Shown here in pieces: positions 25,789 through 34,299 of a stretch of DNA of 38,948 nucleotides. This DNA is from Rhodobacterales bacterium (GTDB lineage: Bacteria > Pseudomonadota > Alphaproteobacteria > Rhodobacterales > Rhodobacteraceae). The notes under the pieces were generated by a model that was not told where the DNA came from, made no database searches, and saw only the letters and a list, made by a program, of their open reading frames with translations. The translations under genes were made by a program, and so were the position numbers. Every line of letters begins with the position of its first letter. The first letter of the stretch is position 1. The stretch covers positions 1 to 38,948 of the forward strand of contig JANYFE010000013.1 in the NCBI GenBank assembly GCA_025362795.1. The letters are read 5' to 3'.

Positions 25789-26624
25789 TCTCGCAAGCGG
25801 TTCTGGGTGAATGGTATCCGGTGGCGATGGCGGCGCTGGTCGATGCGGCGGGCCGGCGGACCCTGCTGCTGGGGCAGGAGATACGGGTGTTTCGGGATGC
25901 GGGGCGCATTCGGGTAACGGCGGATGCGGGTGATCTGGCTGTGACCGAGCGGTTCGGCCATGTCTGGGCCTGTCCGGGTACGCCTGCGCGTGCGTTGTTT
26001 ACCATCCCCGAGGCCGATCATCCGGGGCGGCGGCTGGTGGATTGCGGTGTGGTGCGGGTCAAATGTTCACCGCTGCGGGCGGTGGAAAACTTTCTGGACA
26101 TCGCGCATTTCCCGTTTGTGCATACCGACATTCTGGGGGCCGAGCCGCACACCGAAGTGAACCGCTATGACGTGAAAATCCGCGAAGAGGTGGACGAAGT
26201 CTGGGCGACCAAGGTGCATTTCTATCAGCCGCAGGCCGCGAAATCGGCGGAGGGTGGAATTGTCACCGAATACATGTATCGGGTGCCAGCACCCACAGCC
26301 TCGGTGCTGTACAAGACCTGCCCGGCGATGCCCGGCGAATGGGATGTGATCGCGATATTCGTGCAGCCGCTGACGGAAGAATTGTGCGATGTCTGGCCGT
26401 GGATGGCGCTGTATGACGATGTGACGCCGCAAGCCGAGTTGATCGCGTTTCAGCAGATGATCTTCTTGCAGGACCGGTCAATTCTGGAAAACCAGATCCC
26501 AAGACTGCTGCCGCTGGACCCCGGCATGGAAAGCCCGACGCAGGCTGATCTGACCTCGGTGGCCTATCGGCGATGGTTGAAACGGCGCGGGCTGACCTAT
26601 GGTGCGCAGATGGTGGCGGCATGA
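25785..26624 (+). CDS. Cluster-less oxygenase catalytic subunit (NdmC-like)
   Basis: The protein is 279 aa from the ATG at 25785 (ATGA overlap). The mononuclear iron site of Rieske oxygenases is intact: ENFLDIAHFPFVH at 101-113 gives His108 and His113 with bridging Asp105, and QDRSILENQ near 229-237 supplies the carboxylate Asp230. The N-terminal 60 residues keep the outer strands of a Rieske fold (WYPVA, LLLGQEIRVFRDAGRIRV, ERFGHVWACPG) but the whole cluster-binding loop with CxH and CxxH is absent. Known family members with this loss (NdmC, N7-demethylase of 7-methylxanthine) use a Rieske centre from a partner. The substrate here is inferred, not shown. Confidence 0.82.
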   Translation: MISQAVLGEWYPVAMAALVDAAGRRTLLLGQEIRVFRDAGRIRVTADAGDLAVTERFGHVWACPGTPARALFTIPEADHPGRRLVDCGVVRVKCSPLRAVENFLDIAHFPFVHTDILGAEPHTEVNRYDVKIREEVDEVWATKVHFYQPQAAKSAEGGIVTEYMYRVPAPTASVLYKTCPAMPGEWDVIAIFVQPLTEELCDVWPWMALYDDVTPQAELIAFQQMIFLQDRSILENQIPRLLPLDPGMESPTQADLTSVAYRRWLKRRGLTYGAQMVAA

Positions 26625-27262
26625 TCCTGTATGATTATGTATTGAGTGCAAGCTGTTACAAGGTGCGGCTGATGGCGGCTTTGCTCGGGGTCAGGCTGGA
26701 CCATGTGGCGGTGGATTTTCATCCGGGGCGGGAGCATCGCGGGCTGGCGTTCCGGGCGCTGAACCCGGCGGGGACGATACCGGTGCTGGTGGACGGCGAT
26801 CTGGTGCTGACGGAAAGCACGGCGATGCTGGTCTATCTGGCGCATGGGACGGCGTGGATGGGTGGGGACACGGCTGTTGCGCAGGCGCAGGTGCAGGGCT
26901 GGCTGGCCTTTGCGGCGCGGCTGGGGGCCAGTCTGGGCATGGCGCGGCTGCATGACATGCTGCTGTATGCGGCGGATATCGCTGCGGTGCGGCGGGATGG
27001 GGTGGCGTGCCTGCGGCAGATGGAGGCGCATCTGGTGGAGCGGCGGTTTGCTGGGGCGATTTGGCTGGTGGGGGATGGCCCTTCGATTGCCGATATCGCC
27101 TGTTTCCCCAGTGTGATGCTGGCACCGGATGGCGGGGTCAGTCTGGATGACTACCCGTCGGTGCGGTTGTGGACACGGGCGGTGCGGTCGTTGGCGGGGT
27201 TCATCGAGATGCCGGGCATTCACCGGCTGCACGAGTTGAAGCCCGCACCGGAGGCTGTGTGA
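26621..27262 (+). CDS. Glutathione S-transferase-like protein (NdmE-like position)
   Basis: The protein is 213 aa from the ATG at 26621, overlapping the oxygenase stop by 4 nt. The N-terminal thioredoxin-like half has YDYVLSASCYKVRLMAALLG, then LNPAGTIPVLVDGDLVLTESTAMLVYLA, the usual GST cis-Pro and E-S-x-A motifs. The C-terminal half is helical with SIADIACFPSV, the GST N-capping/hydrophobic-staple motif. In the caffeine pathway a GST-like protein (NdmE) is structurally required for the NdmC-NdmD complex. The same gene order here suggests that role rather than detoxification. A true glutathione-dependent reaction on a purine is the alternative. Confidence 0.82.
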   Translation: MILYDYVLSASCYKVRLMAALLGVRLDHVAVDFHPGREHRGLAFRALNPAGTIPVLVDGDLVLTESTAMLVYLAHGTAWMGGDTAVAQAQVQGWLAFAARLGASLGMARLHDMLLYAADIAAVRRDGVACLRQMEAHLVERRFAGAIWLVGDGPSIADIACFPSVMLAPDGGVSLDDYPSVRLWTRAVRSLAGFIEMPGIHRLHELKPAPEAV

Positions 27263-28629
27263 TGGGCTATCTGCTCAAGGGCTGTGCTGCGGTTGTGTGT
27301 TCGGCGAATGTGGTATTGCGCGATCAGGATGTGCTGGTCACGGGGCGGGCGATTGCGGCCATCGGGCCGGGGCTGTCGCAATGGCCGCTGCCTGCGGGGA
27401 CCGAGGTGATTGATGCGGCGGGGTGGTTTGTTTATCCTGGCCTCGTCAACACCCATCACCATTTCTTTCAGACCTTTGTGCGCAACCGGGCGGAATTAGA
27501 CTGGACCAAGCTGTCGGTGATCGAATGGCTGGACCGGATTTACCCGATCTTCGCGCGCCTGACCGAGGAGGCGTTTTATCACGCGACCGTGGTGGCTTTG
27601 GCGGAGTTGATCAAGCATGGCTGCACCACGGCGTTTGATCACCAATACAACTTCCCCCGCCATGCCGGGACGCGGATCGTGGACCGGCAGTTCGAGGCGG
27701 CAGAGATGTTCGGCATCCGCCTGCATGCCGGGCGCGGCGGGAACACCTTGCCCAAGTCGGAGGGCAGCACGATCCCGGAGGAGATGCGGGAAACCACCGA
27801 TGAGTTCATTGCCGACTGCGAAAGGCTGATCGACGCCTATCACGACGCGGGGCCGTTCAGCATGGGCCAAGTGGCGGTGGCGCCATGCCAGCCGGTGAAC
27901 TGCTACAAGGACACATTCGTGGAATCGGTGCGGCTGGCGCGGGACAAGGGCGTGCTCTTGCACACCCATGCCGGCGAGGGCGAAAGCCCGTTTATGCAGG
28001 CGAGGACCGGCATGCGGACGGTGGATTATCTGGAAAGCATCGGGTTTTGCGGGCCGGATGTCTGGTATGCGCATTGCTGGGAACTGTCGCAGGGGGAGTT
28101 GGGGCAGATGGCCGCGACGGGAACCGGTGTCGCGCATTGCCCGGAGCCGGTCTATCTGGTGGGCGCTGAGGTCACCGACATTCCCGCGATGCAGGCCTTG
28201 GGCCTGCGGATCGGGTTGGGGGTGGATGGCACCGCGTCCAACGACAATGGCAATCTGATGCATTGCGTGCATTCCGCCTATATGCTGCAATGTCTGACAG
28301 CCTCGACCCGCAGTCATCCGGTGCCGGAGCCTGCACGTTTTCTGCACTACGCCACTCAAGGCGGCGCGGATGTTCTGGGTCGCAAGGATATTGGCCATCT
28401 GGCCCCCGGCATGGCGGCGGACCTGTTCGCAATTGACACGCGACGGCTGGATTATGTCGGCACCCGCCATGATCCGGCCAGCCTGATCGCCAAGGTGGGC
28501 GTGGGGATGCCGGTCGATATGACCATGATCAACGGCCGCATCGTCTGGCGCGACGGCCACTTTCCCGGCCTTGATGAGCGCGACCTGTTTCGCAAGGCCG
28601 AAGCTGCCCTTCACCGTGTAATGAGCTGA
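27262..28629 (+). CDS. Amidohydrolase, 8-oxoguanine deaminase-type
   Basis: The protein is 455 aa; the ATG at 27262 overlaps the preceding TGA by one base (TGATG). Metal and catalytic motifs of the COG0402 amidohydrolases are all present: NTHHHFFQ at 63-70 (His65, His67), HTHAGEGE at 234-241 (His236, Glu239), AHCWELS (His271) and GVDGTASND at 320-328 (Asp322). The last motif resembles 8-oxoguanine deaminases and the related hydroxyatrazine-type enzymes. It should remove an exocyclic amino group from a guanine-like ring using one divalent metal. Given its neighbours a methylated or oxidised guanine is the likely substrate. Exact specificity cannot be read from sequence. Confidence 0.82.
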   Translation: MGYLLKGCAAVVCSANVVLRDQDVLVTGRAIAAIGPGLSQWPLPAGTEVIDAAGWFVYPGLVNTHHHFFQTFVRNRAELDWTKLSVIEWLDRIYPIFARLTEEAFYHATVVALAELIKHGCTTAFDHQYNFPRHAGTRIVDRQFEAAEMFGIRLHAGRGGNTLPKSEGSTIPEEMRETTDEFIADCERLIDAYHDAGPFSMGQVAVAPCQPVNCYKDTFVESVRLARDKGVLLHTHAGEGESPFMQARTGMRTVDYLESIGFCGPDVWYAHCWELSQGELGQMAATGTGVAHCPEPVYLVGAEVTDIPAMQALGLRIGLGVDGTASNDNGNLMHCVHSAYMLQCLTASTRSHPVPEPARFLHYATQGGADVLGRKDIGHLAPGMAADLFAIDTRRLDYVGTRHDPASLIAKVGVGMPVDMTMINGRIVWRDGHFPGLDERDLFRKAEAALHRVMS

Positions 28630-28647
28630 ACCAACAGAGGAAAAACC

Positions 28648-29742
28648 ATGAAAAACAATCTGAATCGCCGCAGTTTCCTAAGGACTTCACTTGCCGCCGG
28701 CACCGCCCTTGCGCTGCCGGTCCCGGCTTTTGCCGCCGATGTGTTGAACATCGTGCTGATCGTGCCATCCCCCGCCGCGGATGTGGGCTGGTCGCACACG
28801 CTGGAACTGGGCACCAAGGCGCTGGAGGCGGAGTATGGCGACAAGGTCAAAGTGTCTTTGCTGGAGAACATCGCGGAAGGCCCGGACGCTGACCGGATCA
28901 TGAACAAGACGGTGGCGGATGGGAACACGTTCCTGATCCTGGGGTCGTTCGGCTATATGAACGGCGGGCTGAAGCTGGCGGCGGCGCATCCGGAGGTGAG
29001 CATCCTGCATGCCTCGGGCTATCAGACCGCGGCCAATTTCTCGCCGTTCGGAGCGCGCTATTATCAGGGCACCTACCTGATGGGGATGGCGGCGGCGTCG
29101 CTGACCAAGTCGAAAAAGCTGGGTTGTGTCGGGGCTTTCCCGATCCCGGAATTGATCACATCGATCAACGCCTGGACGCTGGGGGCGCAATCGGTGGACC
29201 CATCGATCGAAGTGTCGGTGGTCTGGGTCAATTCGTGGTTCGATCCGGCAGCCGAACAGAACGCGGCCAAGGCGCTGCTGGCGCAGGGCTGTGACGTGAT
29301 CTTCTCGAACGCGCAGGACACGCCATCGGTGGTGACAGCCTGCGAGGCGGCGGGGGCCTATGTTTTCAACCTGAATTCGTCAATGGCGACCTATGCGCCG
29401 ACCAAATATCTGGGCGTGGTGGGCACCGACTGGGCGCCGTATTTCAAAGCCTCGGTCGCGGCGCATCTGGCGGGCACGTTCAAGGGTGCGTCGGCATGGT
29501 TGGGGATTGCGGACAATTGCGTGTTCCTGGCGGACTGGAGCAAGGACATTCCGGCCGACATGGCCGCAAAGATTGCTGATGCGCAGGGCAAGATTGCTTC
29601 CGGCGCGTTCTCGCCCTTCACCGGGCCGATCACCGATCAGGCGGACGCAGTGCATGTGGCGGCAGGCGTGACGCTGGGCGATGATGACATCTTGTCGATG
29701 GACTGGCACGTCAAGGGCGTGACCACGCCGCTGCCGAAGTGA
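28648..29742 (+). CDS. BMP-family ABC transporter substrate-binding protein (Tat-exported)
   Basis: The protein is 364 aa. GAGGAAA precedes the ATG at 28648. The N-terminus has a twin-arginine motif R7-R8-S-F-L and a hydrophobic stretch ending AFA near residue 29, so export by Tat is likely. The mature part is a two-lobe periplasmic binding protein of the BMP/PnrA class, with VGWSHTLELGTKALE, FGARYYQGTYLMGMAA and GADWAPYFKASV-like segments. BMP proteins bind nucleosides or purine-like compounds. The 18-nt gap to the deaminase gene and overlap with the ATPase gene put catabolism and import in one transcript. Confidence 0.88.
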   Translation: MKNNLNRRSFLRTSLAAGTALALPVPAFAADVLNIVLIVPSPAADVGWSHTLELGTKALEAEYGDKVKVSLLENIAEGPDADRIMNKTVADGNTFLILGSFGYMNGGLKLAAAHPEVSILHASGYQTAANFSPFGARYYQGTYLMGMAAASLTKSKKLGCVGAFPIPELITSINAWTLGAQSVDPSIEVSVVWVNSWFDPAAEQNAAKALLAQGCDVIFSNAQDTPSVVTACEAAGAYVFNLNSSMATYAPTKYLGVVGTDWAPYFKASVAAHLAGTFKGASAWLGIADNCVFLADWSKDIPADMAAKIADAQGKIASGAFSPFTGPITDQADAVHVAAGVTLGDDDILSMDWHVKGVTTPLPK

Positions 29743-31265
29743 GCCAAGGCCCGACCCCGCTGTTGTCGCTGTCTGGCGTGTCAAAGCGCTATGGCGGGGT
29801 CGTGGCCAATTCCGGCATTGATCTGGCGGTCACTGCCGGGTCGATCCATGCCATTCTGGGCGAGAATGGTGCGGGAAAATCGACGCTGATGAAGCTGATC
29901 TATGGGGTGGAGACTCCGGATGACGGCGTGATTGCGTGGAAGGGTCAGCCAGTGCGTCTGTCCAGCCCGGCTGCGGCGCGGCGGCTGGGGATCGGCATGG
30001 TGTTTCAGCACTTTTCGCTGTTTGAAACCCTGACCGTTGTGCAGAACATGGCTTTGGTCGTGCCGGGCGCACAGGCTGCTCTGGCGGCGCGTATCCGGGC
30101 GTTGGGCGATGAATTCGGGCTGAGCGTTGATCCCGCCGCGCTGGTGCATTCGCTGTCGGTGGGTGAACGTCAGCGGGTCGAGATCATACGTTGTCTGCTG
30201 CTGGACCCCGAACTGCTGATCCTTGACGAGCCGACTTCGGTGCTGCCGCCGCAAAGCGTGGTCAAGTTGTTTGAAACGCTGCGCCGGTTGCAGGTCAAGG
30301 GCATGGCGATCCTGTTCATCAGCCACAAGCTGGAGGAAATCAAAGAGTTGTGCGACACGGCGACGATCCTGCGGCTGGGCCGGGTGACGGGGCGGTTGGA
30401 CCCGCGCAACCATTCGGCCAAGGAGCTGGCAACGCTGATGATTGGCCGCGAAATGCCCGCCGTGGTGCGTGCGGCACCCTTGGGACTTGGCGAGGTGCGG
30501 TTGGAATTGGCGGGGGTCGGATATGCCAATGATGACCCGTTCGGGGTGTCGCTGTCGGACGTGTCACTGGCGGTGCACAGCGGCGAAATTGTCGGGATCG
30601 CGGGGATTTCAGGCAATGGGCAGCAGGAACTGGCGGCATTGATTTCAGGAGAGATTGCGCAGGGGGCCGCGCCGGGGGCGATCCGGCTGCTGGGGCAGGC
30701 GGTGGGGGATATGGGCGTGGCGGCGCGGCGCAGGCTGGGGTTCGCCTTTGTGCCAGAGGAAAGGCTGGGGCGCGGGGCGGTGCCGGAGATGTCGCTGGCC
30801 GATAACGTGCTGCTGACCGCGCATGGCCGGGGGCTGGTCCATCGCGGGTTCATTTCGCGGCAGGCCGAACGCGCCTTTACCGCCGACTGCATCGCGCGCT
30901 TCGACGTGCGCACGCCGGGACCAGAGACCGAGGCGGGGGCGCTGTCGGGCGGCAATCTGCAAAAGTTCATCATGGGCCGCGAGGTGATGCTGGAGCCTGC
31001 GATGCTGCTGGTGTCGCAACCGACCTGGGGCGTGGATATCGGGGCCGCGACGGATATCCGGCAGCGGCTGGTGGCCATGCGCAATCAGGGCGTGGCCATT
31101 CTGGTGATATCCGAGGAGATCGACGAGCTGTTTCAGATTTGCGACACGCTGCATGTTCTTTACAAGGGGCGGCTTTCGGCGGCTTTGCCCACCGCGTCCA
31201 TAACGGTCAATGAGGTCGGGGCCCACATGATCGGCGCGGGCCAGCCGGCGGGGGCAGTGCCATGA
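29739..31265 (+). CDS. Double ABC ATPase of the BMP-type importer
   Basis: The protein is 508 aa with a GTG start at 29739 forming a GTGA overlap with the binding-protein stop. The first ABC domain has Walker A GENGAGKST (41-49), Q-loop region VFQHFSLF, signature LSVGERQRVE and Walker B LLILDEPTS. The second has the altered P-loop GISGNGQQELA and signature LSGGNLQK, with VDIGA in the D/H region. This is the normal state for the BMP/ribose class, where one site is degenerate. It powers import with the two following permeases. It resembles the YufO/NupA type. Confidence 0.92.
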   Translation: MSQGPTPLLSLSGVSKRYGGVVANSGIDLAVTAGSIHAILGENGAGKSTLMKLIYGVETPDDGVIAWKGQPVRLSSPAAARRLGIGMVFQHFSLFETLTVVQNMALVVPGAQAALAARIRALGDEFGLSVDPAALVHSLSVGERQRVEIIRCLLLDPELLILDEPTSVLPPQSVVKLFETLRRLQVKGMAILFISHKLEEIKELCDTATILRLGRVTGRLDPRNHSAKELATLMIGREMPAVVRAAPLGLGEVRLELAGVGYANDDPFGVSLSDVSLAVHSGEIVGIAGISGNGQQELAALISGEIAQGAAPGAIRLLGQAVGDMGVAARRRLGFAFVPEERLGRGAVPEMSLADNVLLTAHGRGLVHRGFISRQAERAFTADCIARFDVRTPGPETEAGALSGGNLQKFIMGREVMLEPAMLLVSQPTWGVDIGAATDIRQRLVAMRNQGVAILVISEEIDELFQICDTLHVLYKGRLSAALPTASITVNEVGAHMIGAGQPAGAVP

Positions 31266-32338
31266 GGCTGACCCTGGTCCGGCGCGAGCGTGCATCCCGC
31301 CTTGCCATGTTTGCGGCGCCGGTGGTTGCGCTGGTGTTGAGTGCGCTGGCGAGCCTGATCCTGTTTGCGGCTTTGGGAAAACCGGCGGAACAGGCGTTGT
31401 ATTCGTTGCTGCTGGAGCCGTTTTTAAGCTGGTACAATTTCTCGGAAGTGCTGTTGAAGGCCGCGCCGCTGATGCTGATTGCGCAGGGGCTTGCCGTGGG
31501 GTTTCGCGCCAATGTGTTCAACATCGGCGCGGAGGGGCAGTTGATTATCGGGGCGATTGCTGCGACCGCGCTGCCGGTGTGGTATCCAGCGGGCACATCG
31601 GTGTGGATGTTGCCCGCGATGATTGCGATGGGGGCGCTGGGCGGCATGGCCTGGGCCGGGGTGGCGGCGCTGTTGAAAACCCGGTTCAATGCCAATGAAA
31701 TCCTTGTCACGCTGATGCTCACGCTGATTGCGACGCAGGTTCTGAACTATCTGCTGCTGGGGCCGTGGAAAGACCCGCACGGCTTTAACTTTCCGCAAAC
31801 CGTGCCGTTTCCGGCGGCGGCGATGCTGCCAGTGCTGCTGCCTGGCACGCGGGTCAACATTTCGCTGATCGGGGCGCTGATCGCCTCGGTGCTGGCTTAT
31901 GTGATGATGCGCCACCGGTTTTCGGGATTTCAGCTGTTGGTCAGCGGGCTTGCGCCGCGTGCCGCAAGCTATGCCGGGTTCAGTGAACGGCGCGGGATCT
32001 GGGTCAGTCTGCTGGTGGGCGGCATGGCTGCGGGACTGGCCGGGGCCTGTGAAGTGGCGGGGCCGCTGGGACAGTTGCAACGTTCGGTCACAACCGGCTA
32101 CGGCTATGCCGCCATCATCGTGGCCTATCTGGGCGGGCTGAACCCGTTGGGCATCGTGGCGTCGGCCCTGCTGATGTCGGTGCTGTATATCGGCGGCGAC
32201 AATGCGATGGTGTCTGCGGATCTGCCGGTGGCCGGAGTGGCGGTGTTTCAGGGGTTGCTGCTGGTGTTCTACCTTGCCAGCCTGACGTTCATCCGCAACC
32301 GGGTGGTGCTGATCCGGCGTCCGGGGGCAGCGCGATGA
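31262..32338 (+). CDS. BMP-type ABC transporter permease 1
   Basis: The protein is 358 aa. The ATG at 31262 overlaps the ATPase stop by 4 nt. It has about nine hydrophobic helices and the conserved loop GLAVGFRANVFNIGAEGQLIIGA, which is the signature of YufP/BPD_transp_2-type permeases. A later GYGYAAIIVAYLGGLNPLGI segment is also usual. It forms half of the membrane channel with the next gene. The N-terminus starts with a positively charged RLTLVRRERASR tail that keeps the first helix cytoplasmic-in. Confidence 0.9.
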   Translation: MRLTLVRRERASRLAMFAAPVVALVLSALASLILFAALGKPAEQALYSLLLEPFLSWYNFSEVLLKAAPLMLIAQGLAVGFRANVFNIGAEGQLIIGAIAATALPVWYPAGTSVWMLPAMIAMGALGGMAWAGVAALLKTRFNANEILVTLMLTLIATQVLNYLLLGPWKDPHGFNFPQTVPFPAAAMLPVLLPGTRVNISLIGALIASVLAYVMMRHRFSGFQLLVSGLAPRAASYAGFSERRGIWVSLLVGGMAAGLAGACEVAGPLGQLQRSVTTGYGYAAIIVAYLGGLNPLGIVASALLMSVLYIGGDNAMVSADLPVAGVAVFQGLLLVFYLASLTFIRNRVVLIRRPGAAR

Positions 32339-33246
32339 ACGCGGTCGAATTCATTCTGGCCGGGATGCTGGCGGCGGCGACGCCGATGCTGCTGGCCGCG
32401 TTGGGCGAGATGGTGACAGAACGGTCCGGCGTGTTGAACCTGGGCATCGAGGGGATGATGGCGCTGGGTGCGGCGCTGGGGTTCATGGTGACGTATTCCA
32501 GCGGAAGCCATGCGCTGGGGTTTGTGGTGGCGGCTGCGGGTGGCGCGGCCATTTCGATGGTGTTCGCCGCCCTGGCGCTGGGGTTTGTTGCCAATCAGGT
32601 CGTGGCCGGGCTGGCGGTGGGGGTCTTGGCGTCGGGATTGTCATCGCTTTTGGGCAAGCCGTTTGAAAGTCAGACCCTGATCGCGCTGCCCAAGCTGGCG
32701 CTGCCGGGTCTGGCGGAAATTCCGGTGGTCGGGGTGTTGTTTCAACAGGATATTGTGGTCTGGCTGACGCTGCTGCTGGCTTTGGCGATTTGGGGGGTAC
32801 TGAACCATTCGCGGCTGGGCCTGATCGTTCGGGCGGTCGGCGAGAACCCGCATGCCGCCCGCGCCGTGGGGTTTTCGGTGATCACCATCCGCTGCGCGGC
32901 GATTGCCTTTGGCGGGGCGATGGCGGGGATCGCGGGGGCCTATGCGTCGACGGTTTACACGCCGCTGTGGGCGGACGGGATGATCGCCGGGCGCGGCTGG
33001 ATTGCCTTGGCGCTGGTGGTGTTCGGCACCTGGCAGACGGGACGCGTGGTGTTTGGCGCGTTTCTGTTCGGCGCCTTGTCGCTGGCCGATCTGACCGCGC
33101 AAGCGGTTGGCGCAAGTGTGCCGTCACAGCTGTTGGCCTGTATTCCCTATGGGGTCACAATCCTGATGCTGGCGGTGATTTCGTCGAACCGCAAGCGGCT
33201 GCGGCTGAATTCTATCGCGTCGCTGGGCCAGCCCTTCGAGGGCTGA
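32335..33246 (+). CDS. BMP-type ABC transporter permease 2
   Basis: The protein is 303 aa with an ATGA overlap to permease 1. It carries the family loop GEMVTERSGVLNLGIEGMMALGAALGF and NPHAARAVGFSVITIRCAAIAFGGAMAGIAGAY, matching YufQ-type permeases of nucleoside importers. About eight transmembrane helices are visible. It is the last gene of the operon and converges with the aldo/keto reductase gene, 25 bases away. I see no strong terminator between them. Confidence 0.9.
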   Translation: MNAVEFILAGMLAAATPMLLAALGEMVTERSGVLNLGIEGMMALGAALGFMVTYSSGSHALGFVVAAAGGAAISMVFAALALGFVANQVVAGLAVGVLASGLSSLLGKPFESQTLIALPKLALPGLAEIPVVGVLFQQDIVVWLTLLLALAIWGVLNHSRLGLIVRAVGENPHAARAVGFSVITIRCAAIAFGGAMAGIAGAYASTVYTPLWADGMIAGRGWIALALVVFGTWQTGRVVFGAFLFGALSLADLTAQAVGASVPSQLLACIPYGVTILMLAVISSNRKRLRLNSIASLGQPFEG

Positions 33247-33271
33247 CGCGGCGGACAGTTCCGGGATTGGA

Positions 33272-34090
33272 TCAGTCCCAGTCGGGGGCTATGGTGACCT
33301 TGTCGCGCGTCACAATGCGGTAGCCTACTGCTGTCATCTGCTCGATCCGGGCCATGTCGATCGAGGACAGGGTAAAATCCATGACATCAAAATTGGCGCT
33401 GATGTTTTCGGCCTTGGTGGACATGGTGTTCAGCGCCACGCCTTTCTGCAGGATCCAGCGCAGCACGACCTGCGCCGCCGACTTGCGATAGCCAGCGCCG
33501 ATTTCGGCGAAGATCGGGTATTTGAACACTTCGCCCCGCGCGACCGAGCAATAGGATGCCAGCGGAATTCCGGTTTCAGCCGCCGCCGCCAGCAGTTTGT
33601 TCTGGTTCAACAGGGGGTGGAATTCGACCTGGTTGATCACCAGCGGCACGCTGACGATGGCGCGGGCGTCGCGCATCATCTGCGCGGTAAAGTTTGAAAC
33701 CCCGATGCTGCGGGCCAGACCGGTGTCATGGGCCTGTTGCAGCAACCGCATCGGCTGGGCGATATTGCCATCGGCGGGCGGCCAGTGCAGCAGCAGGACA
33801 TCGACGGCCTGCACCTGCAAGTCCTTCAGGCTTTGGACGACAGAGGCCATGAACTTCTCGGACACGGCGTTGGACGGGCTGACCTTGGTCGTGATGCAAA
33901 GCTGATCGCGGGCGATGCCACAGGTCCGCAGTGCGGCCCCGGTTTCAGCCTCGTTGCCATACCATTGGGCGGTGTCAAAGGCGCGGTAGCCGGTTTGGAT
34001 CGCGGCATGGAGCGCGGATTCAAGCACGTCGCCCCGCAGGGGGAAGGTACCAAAGCCGCGCTGGTGGGTCTTTTGGAAAAGGATGTTCAT
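33272..34090 (-). CDS. Aldo/keto reductase
   Basis: The protein is 272 aa. The start at 34090 (MNILFQKTHQRGFGTFPLRG) is supported by GGAG 5 nt before it and by family length. The AKR tetrad is complete: Asp39 and Tyr44 in FDTAQWYGNE, Lys69 in ITTKVSP and His102 in LLLHWPP. The IGVSNF motif and QVEFHPL are present. It reduces an aldehyde or ketone (or runs in reverse) with NAD(P)H. It is transcribed divergently from the SDR/DUF993/TIM cluster. The shared TAAC-N6-GTTA dyads suggest common control, so a sugar or polyol substrate is plausible. Confidence 0.88.
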   Translation of the reverse strand: MNILFQKTHQRGFGTFPLRGDVLESALHAAIQTGYRAFDTAQWYGNEAETGAALRTCGIARDQLCITTKVSPSNAVSEKFMASVVQSLKDLQVQAVDVLLLHWPPADGNIAQPMRLLQQAHDTGLARSIGVSNFTAQMMRDARAIVSVPLVINQVEFHPLLNQNKLLAAAAETGIPLASYCSVARGEVFKYPIFAEIGAGYRKSAAQVVLRWILQKGVALNTMSTKAENISANFDVMDFTLSSIDMARIEQMTAVGYRIVTRDKVTIAPDWD

Positions 34091-34180
34091 GGCAGGCTCC
34101 GATGTGAGGCGTGGCACCGTCGTCCTGCGGCTGCCAGGGTGTCGGCGAGCAAGATGAGTGCTGGATTTTTGTGCGCTAAG

Positions 34181-34194
34181 TAACCTTTTGGTTA
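34181..34194. promoter_or_regulatory. Operator-like dyad, TAAC-N6-GTTA (copy 1)
   Basis: TAACC and GGTTA are perfect inverted arms around TTTT. The element is 91-104 nt upstream of the aldo/keto reductase start. A second element of the same TAAC-N6-GTTA form lies 105 nt away. Two like dyads between divergent genes fit a shared repressor or activator site. The binding factor is not encoded in the window. Confidence 0.45.
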
Positions 34195-34285
34195 TCTGTA
34201 AGATCATGATTTCCGTTTTGCAAGACAGCTTTGACGGCGCGCGATGATTTTCCGGCTTGACCCGGGCAAGACTGAGCCAATAGTG

Positions 34286-34299
34286 TAACCGGATAGTTA
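34286..34299. promoter_or_regulatory. Operator-like dyad, TAAC-N6-GTTA (copy 2)
   Basis: TAAC and GTTA face each other around CGGATA. The dyad extends by one more G-C pair on the outside, and ATAGT / ACTAT follow further out with one base of slippage. It has the same arm sequence and spacing as copy 1. It lies about 290 nt before the SDR start, nearer the middle of the intergenic space. Confidence 0.45.
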
